Made by a program: the position numbers and the translations under genes | Shown: positions 7,904-15,471 of the stretch, one piece after another | Layout of the letters: the number at the start of each line of letters is the position of its first letter | How positions within the stretch are numbered: position 1 is the first letter of the stretch | Notes under the pieces: model-generated | Databases searched by the model: none | What the model saw: the letters and a program-made list of their open reading frames with translations, nothing else | What the model was told of the DNA's origin: nothing | NCBI GenBank assembly: GCA_017411325.1 | Contig: JAFQQJ010000065.1 | Location: 1 to 64,000 of the forward strand | Direction of reading: 5' to 3' | DNA length: 64,000 nt | Source: Clostridia bacterium | GTDB taxonomy: Bacteria > Bacillota > Clostridia > CAKSNL01 > HGM11501

Positions 7904-8830
7904 ATGGCAATAAAGAAAGGTCTGATTGATACAAACATCACCACAGAGGATTCCCGTCCCTTTGTCACCCCCAAGCTTTACCGGTATGATAACTTTTACT
8001 ATGACCGCTCAAAGCGCGAAAGTGTCGCCGCCACAACCAACGGACATTATCACAATATGTATGAAATTTATTTTCTTGCCGAAGGGCGTTGCCGTTACTT
8101 TATTGAAAACAAGCTGTTTGAAGTTGAAGCCGGTGACCTTGTATTGATTCCCAAGGGTGTTATTCATAAAACAATTTATTTTAATGAGGCGACGGACCGC
8201 TATCTCATTAATTTTTCAAAGCCATATATCACCCCTTCCCTTGCAATTGATATTTACAATCTTTTCGCACTTAACATTTACCGTCCGCCGAAAGATACTA
8301 TTCCCGAAATCACCGCAATTTTTGAAAAAATTTCAAAAGAGCATCAGAATTTTGATTCCTATTCAAATCTCCTGATTTCAGGCTATATGACGGAGCTATT
8401 TTCACTTATGCTAAGGAATCCTTCTATGGATAAGCCCTACAGCCGTACAAACATACCAATAGAAAATGTCACACAGTATATCTCTGCCAATTACAGAATG
8501 AATTTAACCTTAGAGCAGATGGCAGAAATGTCCAGCCTTTCCACAAGCTATTTTTCAAGGCTTTTCAAGAGCATTACAGGCTTCGGCTTTAAGGAATATT
8601 TAACAATTATCCGCCTTAAGGAGGCACAGTCCCGCCTTATTCACACGGATAAATCAATATGTAAAATCGCTTATGAATGCGGCTTTAACGACAGCAACTA
8701 TTTTTCTTCGGTGTTTAAGGAGTTAAACGGCGTTTCCCCCTTAAAATACCGCAAGCAAAACAGAATAAAAGCGGAAAATCCCGGCCGCAGATCAAAGCGA
8801 ATACAAACGGAGGAAGAAGTGCAGTCATGA
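7904..8830 (+). CDS. AraC family transcriptional regulator (uronate locus)
   Basis: A 308-residue regulator with an N-terminal cupin sensor (HYHNMYEIYFLAEGRC..FEVEAGDLVLIPKGVIH) and a C-terminal AraC double helix-turn-helix (LTLEQMAEMSSLSTSYFSRLF and ICKIAYECGFNDSNYFSSVF, then GVSPLKYRKQ). The ATG at 7904 follows GGAGG. The in-frame upstream ATG at 7850 overlaps the -10 element and is rejected. Divergent transcription from the esterase-uxaBAC cluster suggests that it senses a uronate or oligogalacturonide and controls that cluster. A basic tail (RRSKRIQ) extends past the usual end. It overlaps the next gene by four bases. Confidence 0.87.
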   Translation: MAIKKGLIDTNITTEDSRPFVTPKLYRYDNFYYDRSKRESVAATTNGHYHNMYEIYFLAEGRCRYFIENKLFEVEAGDLVLIPKGVIHKTIYFNEATDRYLINFSKPYITPSLAIDIYNLFALNIYRPPKDTIPEITAIFEKISKEHQNFDSYSNLLISGYMTELFSLMLRNPSMDKPYSRTNIPIENVTQYISANYRMNLTLEQMAEMSSLSTSYFSRLFKSITGFGFKEYLTIIRLKEAQSRLIHTDKSICKIAYECGFNDSNYFSSVFKELNGVSPLKYRKQNRIKAENPGRRSKRIQTEEEVQS

Positions 8831-9297
8831 TTCCGGAATTTTTAAAAAAGTACAAATTGAACCTTTCACTTATTGCAGGATTTATAATTCTTTATGCATT
8901 ATCGGTTTATTTTCTCTTTGATGCATATATAGGAAGGCCGGTTCTGGAAATTGACATTTTCAGCGATGCTACAATTTTTCAGACGGCGGTATCCATCCTT
9001 TATGTAATCTTTTTCTTCCTGCTTTTTCACCTTGGCAAAAGGTATGAAAAGGAAATTTACTTAAAGCTTTGTCTTTATCAGGCGGCAGTTATGTTTATCA
9101 TTCCCATAGTGTGTGTATCGTTTTTGGTTTTCGGCTTTGAAACCGAGCTCGGAGCATTGATTTTTTCCTATATAGTGCTCATAACCATGGTTCCCTTCAC
9201 AGGCTTCGGAATTCATTTATATGTAACGCTTTTAATTCCGCTGCTTGGGATTATACTTTTCATTCTTGCAAAGAAAGAACTCAAAAAAATTGCTTGA
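8827..9297 (+). CDS. Small four-helix membrane protein
   Basis: Not recognised. The 156 residues contain about four hydrophobic segments (near 14-34, 53-73, 84-105 and 110-150), with short charged loops and a lysine-rich C-terminal end, so it is an integral membrane protein. Its ATG overlaps the stop of the AraC gene (ATGA) and GGAGGAAG lies upstream, so the two are translated together. No sensor or transporter signature is visible. A strong terminator follows. A role beside the uronate regulator is only inferred from coupling. Confidence 0.7.
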   Translation: MIPEFLKKYKLNLSLIAGFIILYALSVYFLFDAYIGRPVLEIDIFSDATIFQTAVSILYVIFFFLLFHLGKRYEKEIYLKLCLYQAAVMFIIPIVCVSFLVFGFETELGALIFSYIVLITMVPFTGFGIHLYVTLLIPLLGIILFILAKKELKKIA

Positions 9298-9300
9298 TAA

Positions 9301-9330
9301 AAAGGCTTATCGCTTTTGCGATAAGCCTTT
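9301..9330. terminator. Bidirectional terminator
   Basis: A 13-bp perfect stem (9301-9313 with 9318-9330) with a TTTT loop and flanking A/T runs lies between the membrane protein gene and the convergent amidase gene. Confidence 0.88.
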
Positions 9331-9331
9331 T

Positions 9332-9829
9332 TTATACTTCTTTTCCCACATTTTTTATATGAATAAATCTTGCTTTTCTGAAAGCATAGCTGTCAAGCGG
9401 GCGGTTTAAGGAATCCACCGTATGTGCCGCAATAAGTATGTTATACGGCGCTATGGGAAAGTTAATATTTGTAACCATAAGGCTGTGGGTAAATCTTCCG
9501 TCTCCGTCAGAGTCAAGCTGAATCACATCGCCCCGCCTTAAATCCTCTATATTGCACTCTTCTCCCCTCGGTCCCAAGCCCTTGTTTTTTATAAGGAAAT
9601 CATATAAAAATTCAACTCCCGTCCAGGAGGGGGATCGGTCATTTAAGCTGTAATAATACCAGGCGGGGTAATTCATTTCACCGCTTCCCGCAAAAAGGCA
9701 CTGGGAAATAAAATTTGTGCAGTCTCCTCCAAGGTCATTAAAATTATAGAAATCCGGGTTTCGTAAGTACGCCCAGCGAGCGGCATAATCCACCGCCTTT
9801 AATCTGTCGTAGGGAACCGTTATTACCAT
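9332..9829 (-). CDS. Putative amidase domain protein (Amidase_6-like)
   Basis: A 165-residue protein resembling the papain-like amidase_6 domain found in Gram-positive cell-wall and spore-related proteins. Features are YDRLKAVDYAARWAYLRNP, the likely catalytic cysteine in GGDCTNFISQCL, a histidine in FTHSLMV, and a second histidine in IAAHT. No signal peptide is seen. The ATG at 9829 follows AGGAAGGTG. A longer reading to 9907 would start inside the terminator of the upstream gene and is rejected. It stands between two terminators with no clear promoter of its own, so expression may depend on read-through. The substrate is unknown. Confidence 0.7.
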   Translation of the reverse strand: MVITVPYDRLKAVDYAARWAYLRNPDFYNFNDLGGDCTNFISQCLFAGSGEMNYPAWYYYSLNDRSPSWTGVEFLYDFLIKNKGLGPRGEECNIEDLRRGDVIQLDSDGDGRFTHSLMVTNINFPIAPYNILIAAHTVDSLNRPLDSYAFRKARFIHIKNVGKEV

Positions 9830-9871
9830 TTTCACCTTCCTTTCCCTACTGACAGAATATGCAGAGACAGA

Positions 9872-9903
9872 AAAACGGTGCGAAGATACTCTTCGCACCG
9901 TTT
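9872..9903 (-). terminator. Terminator of the duplicated secreted-module cluster
   Basis: A stem of about 14 bp (AAACGGTGCGAAGA with its complement) with a short loop, followed on the minus strand by a T run. It ends transcription from the discoidin-repeat gene at 12460. Confidence 0.85.
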
Positions 9904-9907
9904 TCAA

Positions 9908-12460
9908 TTATTTGATTTCCGGAGTTGTTATTGTGATTGTTCTTGTATCTCCGTCCCAGGCCACTTCATAGCCTAAGTTTTCGGATATGAATCTTAAGGG
10001 GATAAAGGTTCTTCCGTCCTTTATTATGGGAGCGGTTCTGAAGGAATAACGAACTGTACCCTTTACGTTTGTAACGTAAACAAGTATGTTTCTTATCTGC
10101 ATATCAATTGTGATAGATTCCTTTACAATCTTTATGCTCTGGTTATCGCCGTTCCATTCAATGGTAGCGCCCATGGCTTCAAGCAAGCCTCTTAAGGGAA
10201 TCATTGTGTTGCTGTTCTTAATGAAGGGAGCAACGTCAAGTGTTGTTTCTGTTGCTACGCCGTCAATTTCAGACTTGATTACGGGATTGTCTATCTGGAG
10301 AACATATTTCTCGGATTTTGATTCATCTACCGCAATTTCCTTTGTCTGATAGAATTCGATTTCTGCAGCAGCGCAGTGACCGTGATAGTCGGTGATTTCA
10401 AATTCCACATAGCGGAATTCTACGGGCTCATTGAATCTTACATCCTTACTGGTGAAGTCGATAACATCAAAAATTTCTTCTTCTAAAACAGGGAAAAATT
10501 CGTTTCCGTCAACACTTGCATAGAGGTTGAACTTTTTCCAGTGACCTTTTATATCGTCGCGTCTGGGATAGAAGGTAAAGCCTGCAACGGTGTAAACCTT
10601 TCCAAGATCAACCTTAAGAAGCATTGTGCCGGTATCGGAAGGATTCTTGTGCCAGAAGGTTCCGTAGTTCCCGTCAAAAGCGTGTGCGCCGATGTGGCCG
10701 CTCCATACAGAATCGCTCTCTGCACCGATAAGATTGTTATCAAGCTTAAATGTTCTGTTATCTTCAATAAACTGTGCATAGCCTGCAAGCTCAACCTTTT
10801 CAAGCAGGTTGTTTTCAACCATAAGGTCAAATTCACCGATTACCGCATATTTATTGAGGCCGGAGGTTACTCTGAACATAACCTTCTTTACATCAATGTT
10901 TGCCATAAAGTCAACATCCTTTGCGGCATCATCGTTTGTAAACTCGCCTTCTGTAATTTTTATCCAGTTATCGGAATCGTCTGCTGTTGCATAAATTTCA
11001 TACTCAAGAACACGTCCGGAGTTTGAACCTGATGACTGTCTGGGTGTGTAGCAGAAGCCTGCTACTGTTTCTACCACGGGAAGAGTATAAATTACATCAT
11101 AAGGCATGGGAGGTCTTACATTCTCCCCTCCGTTTTCACCCGCTGTATAGTATGAATGCCAGAAGGTCTTAGGATCACCGTCGATTGATTTTTCGATGGT
11201 ATTTCCTGAGGGGAAGCTATCCTTTGCATAAGCTGTCCAGCCGTTTTTATCAACGTATCTCTCGTCAACGGGAACTTCTCCTTCAACCTTCATAGAATCA
11301 CCCGTAGGCGTTGTAGGAGCTACAGGTGTAGTGGGTGCTGCGGGTTTTGCCGCTTCGCCACTTGTCGCCTCTACCACTTCAGCCTTAACGGATGAAAGTG
11401 CAACCTTGGAAAGTGCTGAATTTTCCTTCAAAAGGTCAAATTCTGCTACAACGCCGCATCCACCCACAACTTCAAGAATCTTGAACTGCACCTTTTTAAC
11501 AGGAATGTTATTTTTGAATTTTACATTCTTTATTTCCATATCGCTTACAAAGTCGCCGGATGCAATAAGTCTGAAGTCATCGCTTCCGTCAGAGCCGTAG
11601 AACTCATACTTTGTAACACGGCCTGTAGTGGAATTACCCTCTCTGGGAGTGTAAACAAAACCGGAAATAACGTATTCTGCTCCTAAATCAATTGTAAGGT
11701 CATAAGGAGGAGGAGTCTTGTTTTCTGCCTTTCCGTCTATTGCTTCGTAGTATGTATGCCAGTAGGTTTCTCTCTTACCGTCAAGCACCCAGGAGCCGTC
11801 CATTTTGCCCATTACGCTGGAAGCTTCTGCCTTCCATGTGCTTTTATCATATACAGCACTGTTGTTGCTTTCTGCAGCCTCTTCCTCTTTTCTTGCCTCA
11901 AGAGTTGCACCGCTTATATCGGAAATCGCCTTTTTGCTGAGGGATGAATCTTCCGCAAGAAGGTCAAATTCTGCAACAACGCCTGAAGTTGCAACTGTTT
12001 CAGTCATTCTGAATACAACAGTTTTAGCCTCGATATTACTGTCAAACTTAACCATCTGCTCTTCCAGCTTCTTTTCAAACTCGCCGGATTTAATAAGCTT
12101 CAATTCTGATGTTTCATCAGCTGCATAAAGTTCATATTTTAATACAAATCCTGTGGTGGATCCACCTGTTCTGGGAGTATAGGAAAATCCTGAAATAGCA
12201 GTTAAAGAAGGAAGTGTTATGGTAAGCTCGTGAGGAGCACCTGCTTTATTCGCAGCCGTACCTTCAACTACTTCATAAAATGAATGCCAGTAGCTTTCAA
12301 TTTTTCCGTCTATTGCATATTTTGCACTGTCACCGAAAGAGCTTGAAGCCTCTATCTTCCAGTCATTTTTATCAAGCTTTGCATCTTCTGCACTTACAGA
12401 AAATGCACCGAGAGATAAAATGAGGCAAATTGTAAGTAATAATGATATTAACTTTTTCAT
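9908..12460 (-). CDS. Secreted protein with four discoidin (F5/8 C) domains and a stalk domain (module copy 2, gene B2)
   Basis: An exported 850-residue protein, with signal peptide about 1-24 (ending FSVSA). Four F5/8-type-C/CBM32-like beta-sandwich repeats follow at about 28-172, 205-350, 400-560 and 575-740, each with a signature of the type DGKRETYWHTYY...ISGFVYTPR. A Pro/Thr-rich linker (near 365-385) separates repeats 2 and 3. The C-terminal ~100 residues are a copper-amine-oxidase-N-like stalk domain (MIPLRGLLEAMGATIEWNG and FIPLRFISENLGY). Expected role: binding glycans at the cell surface. It is paralogous to the 672-residue protein at 15472-17490, with one extra discoidin repeat. 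It lies 14 bases after its GH99-like partner. Confidence 0.82.
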   Translation of the reverse strand: MKKLISLLLTICLILSLGAFSVSAEDAKLDKNDWKIEASSSFGDSAKYAIDGKIESYWHSFYEVVEGTAANKAGAPHELTITLPSLTAISGFSYTPRTGGSTTGFVLKYELYAADETSELKLIKSGEFEKKLEEQMVKFDSNIEAKTVVFRMTETVATSGVVAEFDLLAEDSSLSKKAISDISGATLEARKEEEAAESNNSAVYDKSTWKAEASSVMGKMDGSWVLDGKRETYWHTYYEAIDGKAENKTPPPYDLTIDLGAEYVISGFVYTPREGNSTTGRVTKYEFYGSDGSDDFRLIASGDFVSDMEIKNVKFKNNIPVKKVQFKILEVVGGCGVVAEFDLLKENSALSKVALSSVKAEVVEATSGEAAKPAAPTTPVAPTTPTGDSMKVEGEVPVDERYVDKNGWTAYAKDSFPSGNTIEKSIDGDPKTFWHSYYTAGENGGENVRPPMPYDVIYTLPVVETVAGFCYTPRQSSGSNSGRVLEYEIYATADDSDNWIKITEGEFTNDDAAKDVDFMANIDVKKVMFRVTSGLNKYAVIGEFDLMVENNLLEKVELAGYAQFIEDNRTFKLDNNLIGAESDSVWSGHIGAHAFDGNYGTFWHKNPSDTGTMLLKVDLGKVYTVAGFTFYPRRDDIKGHWKKFNLYASVDGNEFFPVLEEEIFDVIDFTSKDVRFNEPVEFRYVEFEITDYHGHCAAAEIEFYQTKEIAVDESKSEKYVLQIDNPVIKSEIDGVATETTLDVAPFIKNSNTMIPLRGLLEAMGATIEWNGDNQSIKIVKESITIDMQIRNILVYVTNVKGTVRYSFRTAPIIKDGRTFIPLRFISENLGYEVAWDGDTRTITITTPEIK

Positions 12461-12473
12461 ATTTTATCCCTCC

Positions 12474-15215
12474 TTAGTTTAAGTGCGCCTTTGCGCCGGC
12501 AATTATTTCAGCACTAAGACCGGTTCTGCTCATTGCAAAAATTCCGTCTCCCGCATCATAAACCTGCCAGCCTAAGCAATCAGAAAGATATGTATGAGGA
12601 ACATAAGGAATTCCGTTAAATATCTTTACGGGGTTTGTGAGTGTATGATAATAGCCGTTTATTCTCAAATCTGTTGAGCCAACCTCGGAATAAATCCAGT
12701 AATAGTCACAGATTTCGGATTTTTCATTAAGCTTATGGGTTGAGATGTGAAGAATCTTATCTTCTGCATCATATACCATCTTTGTTTCGCCGTTGCCTAA
12801 GATATCCTCAAGAGCTTCTGCGGGATAGTATAATACGCCATTTTCCATAACGGGAACGAATCTTGTATCGGGCTCGTAAACTCTCATCTTGCCGCCGTCT
12901 GCAATCATCTTTCCTCTGCCTTCACCAATCATTGCACCGTCATCAAATGCCGCTTTTTCAGCATCACTTAATGCAACCTGTGCAATTTCTGTATAGAGGA
13001 AGTTAAAGCGTCCCATGGGAGCAACTGATCCTCCGTTATAGAACTCAACAATGTCGCCTTCGCAGTCAACAGAGTCTGTCCACTTGAATTCAAGGTCAAC
13101 AGTTCCTGTTTCACCGATTAATGCCTTAGGAATTGCGATAACCAGTGTATCGCCATTTACCTTATAGGAAACATTTCCGATATCGGTAACGGTATAAGCC
13201 TTGTCGGCAAACTTTGAAATTACGCCTGCGCCGGAAAAGTTTACAACATAGTCATAGCCTTCAAAGCCTGTTGCGTAGTTTCTGTCTGCATTGATGTAAA
13301 GGTTCATCCAGTTAGCTGTTCCTTCCACGATAGGACGGGTTGTCTTTGCCATAAAGTAGAAGTTTTCGGAATCTCTGGCAACCTTTGCACGGGAGATTGC
13401 GTTGTTCACCTTTGTTGTATAGTGATAACGCTTTCCTGTTTCGTGATTGAAGAAGCCTTCGCTGTCACGTTCAAAGTCGGTGTTATCGTTGATAAATTCG
13501 GGAGCAACATCATTCCACTGAGCGATATCTCCATTTATATCAATTGTCTTTTCAGCAGAGGCTACGGGTGCGGGACGAACGCCCTGATACTTTCTTACAA
13601 AGTCGATAAGCTGACAGTAAGAGTCGTCCTTAAGCTCGCCTCGTGTAGGCTCAAAGTCACGGCTACCTTCGTTGTCATAAGTGTCAACAAAGGAGTTTTC
13701 AACGCCGGAGTAAAGCATCTGTCTTCCTGCTGTCCACTCGTTCCAACCGTCAACAAATACGAATGCGGGATCTACATCAAGAACTCTTGATGCCTGCTCC
13801 AAGAAGAAGTAGTTTTCTCTGTAGGTTCCCTCTCTCCAGTCTTCACCGAAGGCTTCAGAATAGCTTCTACCCTTGGTGTAAGGATCGGAGAATACGCCAA
13901 CGGTACCGGGGCCCCATACATAGGACTGGTTTCTTGCAAGACCAAGTGCCACAAACTGAACTCGTCCGTTTTCATCCTGACCGTAACGTACCTGAGGATA
14001 TGTATCAAGCCAAGCAAGATTATTTCCCTCAACTATGTCATTACCGCCGTTTCCGCTGCTGGTTCTGTAAAGGCTGAAGAAATCGAAGGCTTCCTTTGTA
14101 AGGTCTCTGTCAATGCTGTCCTCGGGATATTCATATCTCGTAGCAAGTGTCCAGTCGGTGATGATCATAGGCTTACCGTCACGATAATACCAGAGGTCAG
14201 AATATCTGCCTTCGCGGAAATATTCCTGATATACATATTTAAGAGCCTGTGTACGGTCTCCCTTCCAGGATGTAATCCATGAGATACCGGGTGCATCAAC
14301 GCCTGATGCTCTTGCATCACGCCATGCTTCAAAATGAACCTTGGAACCTGCATACCATACGTTTGACTGGTTTGTTCCGTCATAGAAAATTACGTCAACG
14401 TCGGCATTGGCAAGAAGTATTGCCTGCTTACGGTATACCCAGTAATCAAGATTGTCATAATAACCGAAGATGGGCTCGTTCCAGTAATACTTACCCTTTG
14501 TATCCCAGGCCGGATGGTCATAATCGTCATAAGCCTCGGGGAATTCGGCATTTATCTTCCAGGGGATTCTGGCATTCAAGTCCTGTCTCGGGAACCAGTT
14601 CCAGTAGAAGATACCGATTTCTCTTTCGCCTTCTTTAACAGCGCCAACCTCTTCATAGTCTGCAACTGCTCTTCCCATACCGTCAACAGCTACCCATGTG
14701 TCGTGGTAGTTGTCGATTATGTCAGAATCGGGAATCGGAACATACTTTTCATTTCCCGAAGGCTCCTTTGAAAGGATAACCTTTGTTACCTTTGTGTAGC
14801 CTTCTGTTCCGACACCTGAGAACTGGCCCACAAAATAAAGATTCTGCACGCCTGTTACAGGAGTTTCGATATCTGCCGTAAAGCTTGTCTTGGTGTCATC
14901 GTCCATTCTTACATAGGCAATTACTGTTCCGCCGTTATCGGGGCTTCCCACTCTCACCTGAAGAATTTCGTTATTACGTCCTGTATAAGGGCATGCTCCC
15001 TCAACCGTTATGGACTTTATTCCTGTTAAGTCCACTCCTTCAAAACCAAAGCGGCTTCCAACCTTGATTTTGCTGATTGCATCGGCAGACATTTTAACCC
15101 CTGTCTGATAATCCACATCAGCGGGTGTTAAAACGATGTCTTCCGCTGCTGATGCCACTATGAACATGGACGAAACCATAGCAAGCACCATAAGCAAGAT
15201 ACATACTTTTTTCAT
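12474..15215 (-). CDS. Secreted GH99-like protein with CBM6-like, CBM9-like and stalk domains (module copy 2, gene A2)
   Basis: A 913-residue exported protein with signal peptide ~1-23. Domains: CBM6-like (25-155, with FEGVDLTGIKSITVEG); a barrel-like region (195-550) with GIFYWNW, YYWNEPIFGYYDNLDYW, DVIFYDGTN and FVFVDGWNEWTAGR; a CBM9-like sandwich (553-740); and a stalk domain (775-900). The NEW...SRDFEP pattern resembles GH99/WbsX-like glycosidases, with Glu493 matching one GH99 catalytic Glu. The second Glu position is Ala496, so the mechanism is uncertain. It is probably an extracellular polysaccharide-active enzyme or binder of undefined substrate. It is a close paralogue of 17504-20245. 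An extended -10 promoter lies upstream. Confidence 0.62.
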   Translation of the reverse strand: MKKVCILLMVLAMVSSMFIVASAAEDIVLTPADVDYQTGVKMSADAISKIKVGSRFGFEGVDLTGIKSITVEGACPYTGRNNEILQVRVGSPDNGGTVIAYVRMDDDTKTSFTADIETPVTGVQNLYFVGQFSGVGTEGYTKVTKVILSKEPSGNEKYVPIPDSDIIDNYHDTWVAVDGMGRAVADYEEVGAVKEGEREIGIFYWNWFPRQDLNARIPWKINAEFPEAYDDYDHPAWDTKGKYYWNEPIFGYYDNLDYWVYRKQAILLANADVDVIFYDGTNQSNVWYAGSKVHFEAWRDARASGVDAPGISWITSWKGDRTQALKYVYQEYFREGRYSDLWYYRDGKPMIITDWTLATRYEYPEDSIDRDLTKEAFDFFSLYRTSSGNGGNDIVEGNNLAWLDTYPQVRYGQDENGRVQFVALGLARNQSYVWGPGTVGVFSDPYTKGRSYSEAFGEDWREGTYRENYFFLEQASRVLDVDPAFVFVDGWNEWTAGRQMLYSGVENSFVDTYDNEGSRDFEPTRGELKDDSYCQLIDFVRKYQGVRPAPVASAEKTIDINGDIAQWNDVAPEFINDNTDFERDSEGFFNHETGKRYHYTTKVNNAISRAKVARDSENFYFMAKTTRPIVEGTANWMNLYINADRNYATGFEGYDYVVNFSGAGVISKFADKAYTVTDIGNVSYKVNGDTLVIAIPKALIGETGTVDLEFKWTDSVDCEGDIVEFYNGGSVAPMGRFNFLYTEIAQVALSDAEKAAFDDGAMIGEGRGKMIADGGKMRVYEPDTRFVPVMENGVLYYPAEALEDILGNGETKMVYDAEDKILHISTHKLNEKSEICDYYWIYSEVGSTDLRINGYYHTLTNPVKIFNGIPYVPHTYLSDCLGWQVYDAGDGIFAMSRTGLSAEIIAGAKAHLN

Positions 15216-15430
15216 TGAATCAATCCTTCCTTTTTTTATTGCAATTTATTATATCACATTATTTTTTAAATAGCTATACTTTTTTAGATATTTTTAATGC
15301 TTTTTTATAATATTGAGCACAAATTCCCACTAAAGTATTGCTTTTTATATTGTACCACATTTTTTCGGCAAATTCCTTAACTTTTTTGACTTTTTTAAGA
15401 CTTTTTCTTTAAAATATTGTTGTTTAAATT
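15216..15430 (-). promoter_or_regulatory. AT-rich control region of module copy 2
   Basis: A leader of about 215 bases. Minus-strand TGATATAAT (15248-15256) is an extended -10 about 33 bases before the A2 ATG; no good -35 is seen. A second extended -10-like element, TGGTACAAT, occurs about 100 bases further upstream. Words AAAGTATTGCTTTTT (from 15332) and AAAATATTG (from 15411) recur here and at 7806 near the esterase promoter. No coding sequence is seen. Confidence 0.45.
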
Positions 15431-15462
15431 AAAAAGCGGCGTGATAAATCACACCGCTTTTT
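15431..15462. terminator. Terminator between the two module copies
   Basis: A stem of about 14 bp (AAAAAGCGG-GTGA pairing with TCAC-CCGCTTTTT, one mismatch) with a T run on the minus strand ends the first copy of the module. The second copy therefore needs its own promoter. Confidence 0.85.
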
Positions 15463-15471
15463 AATCGCCTT

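Noticed and set aside
9830..9907. N-terminal extension of the amidase-domain protein
   Set aside because: It would begin at a codon inside the terminator hairpin at 9872-9903. The ATG at 9829 has a strong ribosome site and gives the expected domain start.
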